Part shown: in pieces, positions 44,783 to 52,971 of the stretch
Layout of the letters: each line of letters opens with the position of its first letter
Position numbering within the stretch: position 1 is the first letter of the stretch
From: Pseudomonas laurylsulfatiphila
Lineage (GTDB): Bacteria > Pseudomonadota > Gammaproteobacteria > Pseudomonadales > Pseudomonadaceae
NCBI RefSeq assembly: GCF_002934665.1
Contig: NZ_NIRS01000003.1
Coordinates: 434,001-498,000 of the forward strand
Reading direction: 5' to 3'
DNA length: 64,000 bases
The notes under the pieces: model-generated
Told to the model about the DNA's origin: nothing
The model's database searches: none
What the model saw: the letters and a program-made list of their open reading frames with translations, nothing else
Made by a program: the position numbers and the translations under genes

Positions 44783-45327
44783 GCGGACCTCTTGTTCTGG
44801 GGTGGGCGGTTCAGGGATTGATTGGCGCTGTGCCGGTCGCACAGGGCCTGGGAACGGGTCATGTAGTCGCTGACCGAGCGCAGGGAGATGCCCAGCGCAG
44901 CGGCAATTTGCGGATAGGTCAGGCCGTCGATCCGCGACAACAGGAAGGTCGAGCGCACTTTGCCGGGTAGCCGCTCAAGACTGCGCTCCACACGGGTCAG
45001 GGTCTGGGACCGTTGAGCCAGCTCCTCCGGCGATTCGGCGTGGATCGGCTCGGCCTGTTGCAGTTGCTGAAGGTACTGGCGCTCCAGGTCACCTCGACGC
45101 CAACGCTGATAGAGCAGGCGCCGAGCGATGGTGGTGAGCAAGGCACGGGGTTCACGGATGGCCGTCAGGCTTGGCGCCTGGAGCAGCTGCAGGAAGGTTT
45201 CGCAGGCAATGTCTTCGACAGCGGCGGCATCGTTCAGAGACTGACGCAGGCGTGTGCAGAGCCAGTGATAGTGAGCGCGGAACAGTCCGTCCACGTGTTT
45301 GCGGTGAAGAATATCGGCGCCGGACAT
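44779..45327 (-). CDS. ECF-type RNA polymerase sigma factor, FecI-like
   Basis: 182 residues. Sigma regions 2 (GLFRAHYHWLCTRLRQSLND, AAAVEDIACETFLQLLQAP, IREPRALLTTIARRLLYQRW) and 4 (RLPGKVRSTFLLSRIDGLTY, PQIAAALGISLRSVSDYMTR) match FecI-type factors, which usually activate siderophore receptor genes under a FecR sensor. No fecR or TonB receptor follows; instead the gene overlaps a periplasmic binding protein gene. Either a different signal path or loss of the usual partners is possible. Confidence 0.9.
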   Translation of the reverse strand: MSGADILHRKHVDGLFRAHYHWLCTRLRQSLNDAAAVEDIACETFLQLLQAPSLTAIREPRALLTTIARRLLYQRWRRGDLERQYLQQLQQAEPIHAESPEELAQRSQTLTRVERSLERLPGKVRSTFLLSRIDGLTYPQIAAALGISLRSVSDYMTRSQALCDRHSANQSLNRPPQNKRSA

Positions 45328-45471
45328 AGGGGCTCCTGGGTTAGGGGTCGCTGAATGTCCGGTGGTCCGGTGAGGCGAATCCTAGCAAGGAGCCTTATTC
45401 ATTAATAATATTTAAAACTTATTTTTATATTCCCTTATGGAATTAAAGATTTCTTGCGCCTGACCGTCCGT

Positions 45472-45535
45472 CATCGCGGGCAAGCCCGCTCCCACAGGTA
45501 CACCGAAACCCTGTGGGAGCGGGCTTGCCCGCGAA
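45472..45535. repeat. REP pair (inverted)
   Basis: CGCGGGCAAGCCCGCTCCCA near 45475 and TGTGGGAGCGGGCTTGCCCG near 45512, with a short loop, so a compact pair of the GCCCGC subtype. Confidence 0.9.
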
Positions 45536-45565
45536 AAATGAACCTGTCGACCCGACATTTGCGCC

Positions 45566-46360
45566 CTATCGCAAATCCCCATACCCCAACATCTCGGCCT
45601 CACGCTGATAATCGAGCACAACCTGATAGTCGCTTTCGCTGGCCGGCAGCACCTCTGGCAACCCGAGGATTTCGGCGACGTCAGGCAATTCGCTCAACGC
45701 CTGATTCATCGCCTGCAATAGCCCTTCAGCCTGAAGATCGCTGACGCTGGCTGCCGTGATGTAGGGCAACGTCGGACTCAATGCACTGCGAGCAATCACG
45801 CGCAAACCGGTCACTTCTTCCTCGGCGTATCGGGCCAGACAGGCAAATGTCACGCTGTCGATGGCCGCCAGATCGGCAAGGCCTTCGCGTAACCAGCGCA
45901 GGCTTTCGCGATGACTGCCGCTGATGCCAACCTCGGCAAAAAAACGCCCGTCACGCTGCAATGGCGCCAACCGGTGGCGCAGCAAATTCATGCCGCTGTT
46001 GGAGTCATGGCCATTGATCACGCCTCGGCTGCCGCGAAAATCCGCCAGGGTCTGGCGCGGATCATCGACGCGCCCGAGGATCAGACTGCAGTGATTGCCG
46101 CCGCTGCTGTCCGGCAGCTCGTAACGCGGCCGCCCCAGCACCCGGACCTTGCCGCGCAAGGCCGTCATCAGCGGATAGCCGCAGGTTTGGGTGAGCAGCA
46201 AATGCGGCGACAACCACATCTCCATCAGTGACAACCCTTCGGCATCGCCGCGGGTTTCGCCCAGGTGCTCGAGGATTCGCGCCAGCCAGCGTTCGTTGGC
46301 CTGGTGGATGGGTTCGGGGGCGGTGTACATCAGCAGTTCGGCGATGTGTTGGGTCATCAT
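45566..46360 (-). CDS. PhnD-like phosphate/phosphonate-type binding protein (orphan)
   Basis: 264 residues. The pattern EMWLSPHLLLTQTCGYPLMT, LADFRGSRGVINGHDSNSGM, ISGSHRESLRWLREGLADLA and AIDSVTFACLARY belongs to the PhnD/YhfQ-like periplasmic binding group. No signal peptide is seen from this start, so it may be cytoplasmic, as in some stand-alone members. The start at 46360 (or 46357) follows GGAG; the open frame beyond it runs into REP sequence. No transporter genes are adjacent. Confidence 0.8.
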   Translation of the reverse strand: MMTQHIAELLMYTAPEPIHQANERWLARILEHLGETRGDAEGLSLMEMWLSPHLLLTQTCGYPLMTALRGKVRVLGRPRYELPDSSGGNHCSLILGRVDDPRQTLADFRGSRGVINGHDSNSGMNLLRHRLAPLQRDGRFFAEVGISGSHRESLRWLREGLADLAAIDSVTFACLARYAEEEVTGLRVIARSALSPTLPYITAASVSDLQAEGLLQAMNQALSELPDVAEILGLPEVLPASESDYQVVLDYQREAEMLGYGDLR

Positions 46361-46383
46361 CGTATCTCCATACAACGAAGTTC

Positions 46384-46479
46384 CCTGTGGGAGCGGGCTT
46401 GCCCGCGATAGCGTTGGATCAGTCACCAGGTGTGCTGGATTTGAAATCGCCATCGCGGGCAAGCCCGCTCCCACAGGGT
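46384..46479. repeat. REP pair (inverted)
   Basis: CTGTGGGAGCGGGCTTGCCC near 46385 and GGGCAAGCCCGCTCCCACAG near 46457, GCCCGC subtype. Confidence 0.9.
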
Positions 46480-46497
46480 TTGGAGGTGATCTATGCA

Positions 46498-47439
46498 TCA
46501 GTGAAACGGATGCCTCGGGCTGTCGATGGCCTTTACGCCATGTTCACGCCACAGCTGCCCATAACCCTGCACCAGGAATCCCCCGCTGCGCGCCAGCCAT
46601 TGCTCACGGCGGGCCCGGTAAGCGCGGGGCAAGTCGTACCAGGGCAACCCCGGCAATTCGTGGTGCACCAGGTGGAAATTGAGGTTCAGGAACAGCCAGC
46701 GCCACGGCCACGCCGCTTCATTGAGCACGGTACGTTGCTCCGGCGCCGCGTGAGGTCGATGTTCATAGTAGGAGCGAATCATGGCGATCGACAGCGCCGG
46801 CACGCTGATCAAGAACAGGTAATGCCACACCGGCAACACGCTGTAGCGCGCGATGAACAGCAGCATCAACAGGGTCAAGGCGCCATGGCTGAGCCACATC
46901 AACCAGGCCTGGCGCTCGCCGCTTTTCAGGCGTTGCAGTTCTTCCCGGGCCAGCGTCAGCAAGGCGATTGGCGCACCGAGCAGAAAGCGCCCGAGCACGG
47001 TTTTGTTCAACCAGTGCAGGCCTTGTTCGAACAACGAACTGCCCTCCCACTGCTCGGCATTCAGGTAACGGCTTTCCGGATCGCGACCGGGGATGGTCAG
47101 GTCTTCATCGCGGTGATGCAGCAAATGGCTGTCGCGATACAAGGTGTAGGGATACCAGACGGCAAACGGTGCGTAGCCGAGGATTTTGTTCAACAGCGGC
47201 CAGCGGGTCGGATGACCGTGCAGCAGTTCGTGCTGCACCGACAGCCACAACACCACCACGGGAATCAGCAACAAGGTGCTCAACCACAGGCCCAATGAAT
47301 CACTGCCCAGAACAAGGGCGAACCACGCGCTGTACACGCCAATCAACAGCAACCAGGTCGGCCACTCGGTGCGGGCGGTGAGGCGTTGGCGCAGGGTTTC
47401 GATTTCTTCTCGGTGAGCTGCATCGAAATAATGAGGCAT
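46498..47439 (-). CDS. fatty acid desaturase family protein
   Basis: 313 residues, inner membrane. Three histidine boxes that ligate the di-iron centre are seen: HELLH, HLLHH and LVHHELPG. Hydrophobic helices surround them (WPTWLLLIGVYSAWFALVLG, LSTLLLIPVVVLWLS). The family inserts double bonds in acyl chains or acts on related substrates. The start MPHYFDAAHREEIETLRQRL at 47439 is chosen; the frame continues 13 codons upstream. Probably transcribed alone. Confidence 0.9.
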   Translation of the reverse strand: MPHYFDAAHREEIETLRQRLTARTEWPTWLLLIGVYSAWFALVLGSDSLGLWLSTLLLIPVVVLWLSVQHELLHGHPTRWPLLNKILGYAPFAVWYPYTLYRDSHLLHHRDEDLTIPGRDPESRYLNAEQWEGSSLFEQGLHWLNKTVLGRFLLGAPIALLTLAREELQRLKSGERQAWLMWLSHGALTLLMLLFIARYSVLPVWHYLFLISVPALSIAMIRSYYEHRPHAAPEQRTVLNEAAWPWRWLFLNLNFHLVHHELPGLPWYDLPRAYRARREQWLARSGGFLVQGYGQLWREHGVKAIDSPRHPFH

Positions 47440-47513
47440 GGCATTGCTCGGATCGGGGACCAATCCTCTTCTGTGCAACGACGCCCGGATTTCTTGCAGA
47501 TTATTTTCAATGT

Positions 47514-47542
47514 GATCGCTCCCGCCTTGCGCGGGAGCGATC
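47514..47542. terminator. strong hairpin after the 36-residue gene
   Basis: GATCGCTCCCG and CGGGAGCGATC form an 11-bp perfect stem with a 7-nt loop. No long T-run follows on the minus strand, so it may protect the 3' end as much as terminate. Confidence 0.6.
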
Positions 47543-47555
47543 GGTCAGCGCAGGC

Positions 47556-47666
47556 TCAATGCCCGAACACATTGACCTTTTTGGCTTTCTTGTCGGCGCG
47601 CTTTTCAATAGCGGTTTTCGCCGGCTTTTTCTTGTCTGCTTTCTTTGAATCCATACCTTTGGACAT
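47556..47666 (-). CDS. 36-residue Lys-rich small protein
   Basis: Reads MSKGMDSKKADKKKPAKTAI, then EKRADKKAKKVNVFGH. About 40 percent of residues are Lys or Arg, so it is strongly basic. GGAG eight bases upstream of the ATG and a strong hairpin right after the stop support it as a real gene. Function unknown; basicity suggests binding to nucleic acid or ribosomes, which is only inference. Confidence 0.75.
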   Translation of the reverse strand: MSKGMDSKKADKKKPAKTAIEKRADKKAKKVNVFGH

Positions 47667-47767
47667 GATGCGTACTCCACTCGTGGGGATGTGAGTTCAG
47701 GTATACACCTATCCCGGCGCGCGTGTTCTTTTATAATCGCCGCTTTGCACACCGACAGTCCGAGACC

Positions 47768-48184
47768 ATGCCCGACACCCACTACACCCTGCTCGATGAG
47801 CCGTTATGGCCATTGATGAACAAGTTCTATCGCGCTCACCAATCGTCGATGAAAGCCGTGCGCGACGCGCAGCTCTGGGTGGCCCGGCGTGACGGGATTG
47901 TGGCCGCACTGTGCTTGCGTCCGGTGTCCGGCGGGCATTGGCTGACCGGATTGTTTGTCGATCCGCAGTGTCGGGAACAAGGGGTTGCCGCCGGGTTGAT
48001 TGCGGCCGCGGTGAAGGATTGCGAACTGCCGGTGTGGTTGTTCTGTCATCCGGACTTGCGCGGGTTTTATGAGCGACGCGGCTTTACGTTCGATCCGCCG
48101 ATGCCTTATGCGATGGTTGAACGGTTGAGCCGGTATGCGCGCAGCAAGCCGATGATTGCGATGGGGTTGGAGCCAGGCGTTTAA
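47768..48184 (+). CDS. GNAT family N-acetyltransferase
   Basis: 138 residues with WLTGLFVDPQCREQGVAAGL as acetyl-CoA motif A and FCHPDLRGFYERRGFTFDPP as motif B. Substrate unknown. The ATG at 47768 is chosen; the open frame starts 15 codons earlier without a ribosome binding site. Confidence 0.85.
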   Translation: MPDTHYTLLDEPLWPLMNKFYRAHQSSMKAVRDAQLWVARRDGIVAALCLRPVSGGHWLTGLFVDPQCREQGVAAGLIAAAVKDCELPVWLFCHPDLRGFYERRGFTFDPPMPYAMVERLSRYARSKPMIAMGLEPGV

Positions 48185-48210
48185 CTTACTCAACCCTGTT
48201 GGAGATCCAA

Positions 48211-48302
48211 TGTGGGAGCGAGCTTGCTCGCGATGAGGCCCGGTCAGTCAACATTGTTGGCGACTGATACACCGCCATCGCGAGCAAGCTCGCTCCCACA
48301 GG
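48211..48302. repeat. REP pair (inverted)
   Basis: TGTGGGAGCGAGCTTGCTCG near 48212 and CGAGCAAGCTCGCTCCCACA near 48281. Confidence 0.9.
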
Positions 48303-48315
48303 GTATGCAGCGAGT

Positions 48316-48855
48316 CTATTCATCCGCGTTGGGGTCCAGGTCCGGGAACATCACTTCGGTGAAGCCGAACTTGCTGAAGTCGGTGATGCGCGACGGGTAC
48401 AGGCGGCCGATCAGGTGGTCGCACTCATGCTGCACCACCCGAGCGTGGAACCCCGAAGCAACGCGCACAATGGGCTCGCCCTTGGGGTCGACGCCTTCGT
48501 AGCGGATCTGCTGGTAACGCTGCACCGCGCCACGCAGGCCGGGCACGGACAAACAACCTTCGAAGCCCTCCTCCATGATCGGGCTGAGCGGTGTGATCAA
48601 CGGGTTGATCAGGATCGTCTGCGGCACGGCCTCGGCATCCGGATAACGCTCGCTGTGCTCGAAACCGAAGATCACCAGTTGCAGGTCGACGCCGATCTGC
48701 GGAGCCGCCAGGCCAACGCCCCCCACACTTTCCATGGTCTGGAACATGTCATCGATCAGTTGCCACAGCTCGGGGCTGTCGAACATCTCGGCCGGTACCG
48801 GCGGGGCAATGCGCAGCAGGCGCTCGTCGCCCATTTTCAGAATTTCACGAATCAT
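48316..48855 (-). CDS. def: peptide deformylase
   Basis: 179 residues. It removes the formyl group from the starting Met of new proteins. All three catalytic motifs are present: [21 protein letters not shown] (with the Cys metal ligand) and [12 protein letters not shown] (with HExxH). The last motif has Cys where many have Tyr or Phe. Located two bases after the brkB-like gene on the same strand. A second def near fmt is normal for pseudomonads, so this is likely the stand-alone paralogue. Confidence 0.95.
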   Translation of the reverse strand: MIREILKMGDERLLRIAPPVPAEMFDSPELWQLIDDMFQTMESVGGVGLAAPQIGVDLQLVIFGFEHSERYPDAEAVPQTILINPLITPLSPIMEEGFEGCLSVPGLRGAVQRYQQIRYEGVDPKGEPIVRVASGFHARVVQHECDHLIGRLYPSRITDFSKFGFTEVMFPDLDPNADE

Positions 48856-48857
48856 GA

Positions 48858-49814
48858 TCAGGTTTCATCAATGGTCGGTTTGATTGAGTGATCGCGGCCC
48901 AGGCCCGAGACGTGGTGTTTTTCCTCATGGACGGGACCATGCTCGCCAGCCACTTTTTCCCCAGGGTCCTTGCCCTCTCGCGACATGTGTTCGATCACCG
49001 CGTTCATCTCCGCGCCCAGCAACAGCACCGCGGCGGAAATGTAGAAGTACAGCAACAGCACGATGATCGCACCGATACTGCCATACATGGCGTTGTAGTT
49101 GGCGAACTCCTTGACGTACAAACCGAAGCCCAGGGAGGCAATGATCCACACCACCACCGCCAGCACCGAGCCCGGCGTGATGAAGCGGAATTCCTGTTTG
49201 ACGTCGGGCATGACGTAGTAGATCAGCGCCACCGCGACCATCAGCAGAATCACGATCACTGGCCAGCGCAAGAGGGTCCAGAGCGTGACGATGAAATACT
49301 CAAGGCCGACTTGCGCAGCAATCCAGCCCATTACCTGCGGCCCGAGCACCATCAGTGCCGCGGCGACCAGCATCATGCCGGCAATGCCGACGGTGTAGAT
49401 GATCGACAACGGAAAGCGTTTCCACAACGGGCGCCCTTCAACCACGTCATAGGCCGCGTTCATCGCGCTCATCATCAGCCGCACACCGGCGGAGGCGGTA
49501 TACAGCGCAATCACGATACCCACCGAGAGCAAACCACCCTTGGACTGCTGAAGCTGGTCGATCACCGGGTTGACCTGCTCCAGCGCCTGGGGCGGCAGCA
49601 CCAGTTCCGATTGCAGGCGCAGCCAGGAAAAGAAGTCCGGCAGGTGCAGGAAGCCGATCAGGGCAATCAGGAACAGGATGAACGGAAACAGCGAAAACAG
49701 CATTTGATAGGCCAGCGCCGAGGCATAGGTCGACATCTCGTCGGCGACGAACTCGGTGACCGTGCGCATCATCACACGGTGCAGGGGCATGCCTCTCATG
49801 TCCGGAAAAATCAT
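48858..49814 (-). CDS. YihY/virulence factor BrkB family membrane protein
   Basis: 318 residues with six transmembrane helices ([119 protein letters not shown]) and the final [12 protein letters not shown] typical of this family. It was once proposed as ribonuclease BN, a claim later withdrawn for the family; the true role is unknown. GGAG six bases upstream of the 49814 start decides the start. Overlap-distance of two bases to def implies one transcript. Confidence 0.9.
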   Translation of the reverse strand: MIFPDMRGMPLHRVMMRTVTEFVADEMSTYASALAYQMLFSLFPFILFLIALIGFLHLPDFFSWLRLQSELVLPPQALEQVNPVIDQLQQSKGGLLSVGIVIALYTASAGVRLMMSAMNAAYDVVEGRPLWKRFPLSIIYTVGIAGMMLVAAALMVLGPQVMGWIAAQVGLEYFIVTLWTLLRWPVIVILLMVAVALIYYVMPDVKQEFRFITPGSVLAVVVWIIASLGFGLYVKEFANYNAMYGSIGAIIVLLLYFYISAAVLLLGAEMNAVIEHMSREGKDPGEKVAGEHGPVHEEKHHVSGLGRDHSIKPTIDET

Positions 49815-49940
49815 TCGCGTCTCCATTCGCCGCATACGGAATTGGGTTGAAGTCGTGGCGACTCAGGGGCCGTTTTCTACATCAAATCAGCCTGTTTCGC
49901 GACTTTGAAACATTTTCCTCCCTCAAGTTCAGGCTGACAC

Positions 49941-49966
49941 AAAAACGGCCATCTGAGGATGGCCGC
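49941..49966 (-). terminator. csbD terminator
   Basis: CGGCCATC/GATGGCCG stem (49946-49965) with a TTTTT run following on the minus strand at 49941-49945. Confidence 0.88.
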
Positions 49967-49990
49967 TTCTTAACTTTATTAAAGGCCGGA

Positions 49991-50182
49991 TCACGCCTTG
50001 TCGATGCCTTTTTTCAGTGCATCCTTGGCTTTACCAACCGCCTGCTGGGCTTCGCCTTTCTTTTCCTGCATCACGCCTTCGGCGCGCAATTTGTCGTTAC
50101 CGGTGGCCTTGCCCACCCCTTGCTTGACGTTGCCGGCGGCTTCATTGGCCATGCCTTTGACTTTATCGCTTGTGCTGCTCAT
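49991..50182 (-). CDS. CsbD family stress protein
   Basis: 63 residues, highly charged and Ala/Gly-rich: [20 protein letters not shown] and [20 protein letters not shown] are the CsbD repeats. Such proteins are abundant under general stress; their molecular role is unclear. AGGAGAATCACC precedes the ATG. Single gene with its own terminator. Confidence 0.93.
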   Translation of the reverse strand: MSSTSDKVKGMANEAAGNVKQGVGKATGNDKLRAEGVMQEKKGEAQQAVGKAKDALKKGIDKA

Positions 50183-50384
50183 GGTGATTCTCCTGTGAAC
50201 AGTTCATTGGGAAGAAAAGTCGTTACACAAGGTTGACCGAGGGCTTTTGCAGGGAGTTTCATTTATTTTCACCACGACATTTCATCGTTCAGTGCAGGTT
50301 GCGCTTTATGTTTGCGGGCCAACCCCCGAGAATGCGCAACACGTTCAGGCCATGGCGCTGAAGATCCAATCCCGTAGGAATGTT

Positions 50385-50765
50385 ATGAAACTCGATAAAA
50401 AGCAGGCCATTGCCCGCAGAAACCAGGAACTCGGCGGTGCTGTGCTTGGCGTCAACAACTGCCACTTCGCCGAATTGAACCGTAATCGCAACATCTGGTG
50501 GTTCGACCTCCCGGTGACGCGCCTGGCAATCGGTCAGTACGAGTGGATCCATCTGCTGATGCACACGCCGGCCACCGACGAGCTGCTGCACCTGAAAGTG
50601 CCGACCGTGTTCCTGCGCGAGAAGCTCGAAGGGCTGGTGGTGCGCAATGAAGGCAAGCGCAAGGCGGCATTGAGCCTGGAACTGAGCGCCGACAAGGACT
50701 CCTTCCTGCAAGACATGCGCCCGGCGGGCACCAACGTCAACTTCGCGCCGTTTCGTCAACAATAA
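50385..50765 (+). CDS. unknown small protein
   Basis: 126 residues. Soluble, no signal peptide. Conserved-looking text is GGAVLGVNNCHFAELNRNRN, WWFDLPVTRLAIGQYEWIHL and LHLKVPTVFLREKLEGLVVR. I cannot assign a family. AGGA five bases upstream of the ATG supports the start, and the frame upstream (to 50247) looks non-coding. It is followed by the second-class repeat pair. Confidence 0.7.
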   Translation: MKLDKKQAIARRNQELGGAVLGVNNCHFAELNRNRNIWWFDLPVTRLAIGQYEWIHLLMHTPATDELLHLKVPTVFLREKLEGLVVRNEGKRKAALSLELSADKDSFLQDMRPAGTNVNFAPFRQQ

Positions 50766-50767
50766 AG

Positions 50768-50843
50768 AAAAGATCGCAGCCTTCGGCAGCTCCTACATGG
50801 GATCGCGGTCACCTGTAGGAGCTGCCGAAGGCTGCGATCTTTT
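50768..50843. repeat. AAAGATCGCAGCC-type inverted pair
   Basis: AAAGATCGCAGCCTTCGGCA at about 50769-50788 and TGCCGAAGGCTGCGATCTTT at about 50822-50841 form a near-perfect long stem. Second copy of the class also found at 28560 and 62803. Likely ends the upstream gene. Confidence 0.88.
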
Positions 50844-50853
50844 GACCTTCAAC

Positions 50854-50882
50854 AAAAAGCCCCGCATCTGCGGGGCTTTTTG
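50854..50882. terminator. fadD1 terminator
   Basis: AGCCCCGCATCTGCGGGGCT stem (50858-50877) between AAAAA and TTTTT runs; active on both strands. Confidence 0.9.
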
Positions 50883-50886
50883 TTGA

Positions 50887-52587
50887 TTACGCGGTGGCTT
50901 TCTTCGCGTTGATCTTCTTCAGCTCTTCATCGCGCAATTCACGACGCAGGATCTTGCCGACGTTGGTGGTCGGAAGTGCATCGCGGAACTCCACGGAGCG
51001 CGGAACCTTGTAGCCGGTGACGTTGGCGCGCATGTGCTCCATCACCTGCTCCTTGGTCAGGGTCACGCCTGGCTTGGCGACGATGAAAATCTTGATCGCT
51101 TCGCCCGACTTCTCGTCCGGCACACCGATGGCCGCACATTGCAGCACGCCCGGCAGGGTCGCCAGCACGTCTTCGAGCTCGTTCGGGTACACGTTGAAAC
51201 CGGACACCAGGATCATGTCTTTCTTGCGATCGACAATGCGCATGTAGCCGTCAGGCTGGATCAGCGCGATGTCACCTGTCTTCAACCAGCCTTCGCTGTC
51301 GAGGATCTCATCGGTGGCATCCTGGCGCTGCCAGTAACCCTTCATGACCTGCGGCCCCTTCACGCACAGCTCACCGATTTCGCCCATCGGTTGCTCGACA
51401 CCGGCATCGTTGATGACTTTGCACAGGGTCGACGGCACCGGAATGCCGATGGTGCCGATCTGGATGTTCTGGATCGGGTTGACCGTGGCCACCGGGCTGG
51501 TTTCGGTCATGCCGTAGCCTTCGCAGATGGCGCAACCGGTGACCGCCTTCCAGCGTTCGGCCGCGGCCAGTTGCAGGGCCATGCCGCCCGACAAGGTGAC
51601 TTTCAGCGCGGAGAAGTCCAGCTTGCGGAAGCCTTCGTTGTTGCACAGCGCCACGAACAGCGTGTTCAAACCGACGAAGCCGCTGAACTTCCACTTCGAC
51701 AGTTCCTTGACCATCGCCGGCAGGTCGCGCGGGTTACTGATCAGGATGTTGTGGTTGCCGATCAGCATCATCGCCATGCAGTGAAAAGTGAACGCATAGA
51801 TGTGGTACAGCGGCAGCGGTGTGATCAGGATCTCGCAACCTTCATTGAGGTTGGAACCCATCAGAGCCTTGCACTGCAGCATGTTCGCCACCAGGTTGCG
51901 GTGGGTCAGCATCGCGCCCTTGGCCACACCGGTAGTGCCGCCGGTGTATTGCAGCACCGCGACATCGCTGCTGGCCGGATTGGCTTCCGCCACTGGCTGG
52001 CCCTGGCCTTTGCTCAGCACGTCGTTGAACTTGACGGCTTTTGGCAAGTGATAGGCCGGCACCATCTTCTTCACGTACTTGATCACGCTGTTGATCAGCA
52101 GGCGCTTGAGCGGCGGCAGCAGGTCGGCGACTTCGGTGACGATCACGTGCTTGACGCCGGTTTTCGGCACCACGGTTTCCGCCAGGTGCGCCATGTTGGC
52201 GAGGCAGACCAGGGCCTTGGCACCGGAGTCGTTGAATTGGTGTTCCATCTCCCGCGCGGTGTACAGCGGGTTGGTGTTGACCACGATCAGCCCGGCGCGG
52301 ATGGCGCCGAAGACGGCAACCGGGTACTGCAACACGTTGGGCAGTTGCACGGCGATTCGATCGCCTGGCTGCAAATCGGTATGCTGTTGCAGATAAGCGG
52401 CAAACGCACCGGACAATTCGTACAGTTCACCGTAGGTGAGTGTCTTGCCCAGGTTGCTGAATGCCGGCTTGTTGGCGAAGCGTTGGCAGGATTGCTTCAA
52501 CACTGCCTGAATATTCGGATACTCGTCTGGATTGATGTCGGCAGCAATTCCAGCTGGGTACTTATCCTTCCAAAAGTCTTCGATCAT
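50887..52587 (-). CDS. fadD1: long-chain fatty acid-CoA ligase FadD1
   Basis: 566 residues. It activates fatty acids with ATP and CoA for beta-oxidation at the membrane. Adenylate-forming motifs are seen: YTGGTTGVAKGAMLTHRNLV, the GYGMTETSPVATVN region, KTGDIALIQPDGYMRIVDRK with D and R, and the final GKILRRELRD with the catalytic Lys. GAGGAG lies nine bases upstream. Symbol from the conserved order fadD2-fadD1 next to a lipase and MaoC gene, as in P. aeruginosa. The gene after fadD2 on the same strand, 384 bases apart. Confidence 0.93.
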   Translation of the reverse strand: MIEDFWKDKYPAGIAADINPDEYPNIQAVLKQSCQRFANKPAFSNLGKTLTYGELYELSGAFAAYLQQHTDLQPGDRIAVQLPNVLQYPVAVFGAIRAGLIVVNTNPLYTAREMEHQFNDSGAKALVCLANMAHLAETVVPKTGVKHVIVTEVADLLPPLKRLLINSVIKYVKKMVPAYHLPKAVKFNDVLSKGQGQPVAEANPASSDVAVLQYTGGTTGVAKGAMLTHRNLVANMLQCKALMGSNLNEGCEILITPLPLYHIYAFTFHCMAMMLIGNHNILISNPRDLPAMVKELSKWKFSGFVGLNTLFVALCNNEGFRKLDFSALKVTLSGGMALQLAAAERWKAVTGCAICEGYGMTETSPVATVNPIQNIQIGTIGIPVPSTLCKVINDAGVEQPMGEIGELCVKGPQVMKGYWQRQDATDEILDSEGWLKTGDIALIQPDGYMRIVDRKKDMILVSGFNVYPNELEDVLATLPGVLQCAAIGVPDEKSGEAIKIFIVAKPGVTLTKEQVMEHMRANVTGYKVPRSVEFRDALPTTNVGKILRRELRDEELKKINAKKATA

Positions 52588-52971
52588 GGAAGCCCACTCC
52601 TCAGCAACGCGAATTCAGCACCGCATTTGATGCGATTATTATTGGTGTTTGGCCATTGGTGAATCTGGCTGATAGAAGGCCGAGAAGTCACAAAGCGCGC
52701 CGAGAGTAGCAGCTTTGCCAAGGGTCGACTAGAGCCAAAAGCGGCCTCTACGGTCACATTTGTGACTCAAGACTTACAAGCAGTCATTTTAGAGCAAAAA
52801 ACCTATTAATCCCTGAAAGCCACGGAATTCGGGGCTCTAGCGTACGCCGAAAAGCATCGCGGGCAAGCCCGCTCCCACAAGGTTCGCGTCGTACACAACG
52901 TGTGTGCACAACAGTGAATCTGTGGGAGCGTGGCTTGCCCGCGATCCGCGCGAAGCGCGGCCATTCACCGA
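52588..52971. repeat. fadD2-fadD1 intergenic region with a REP pair
   Basis: 384 bases between the two ligase genes. A REP pair occupies 52856-52945: CGCGGGCAAGCCCGCTCCCA, then TGTGGGAGCGTGGCTTGCCC with one inserted T in the stem. The part 52600-52850 is AT-richer and must hold the fadD1 promoter, since no terminator-free readthrough from fadD2 is assured. No separate gene is seen. Confidence 0.8.

Noticed and set aside
43484..44821. 445-codon + strand ORF
   Set aside because: It crosses a REP pair and runs antisense to the binding-protein gene; no family signature.
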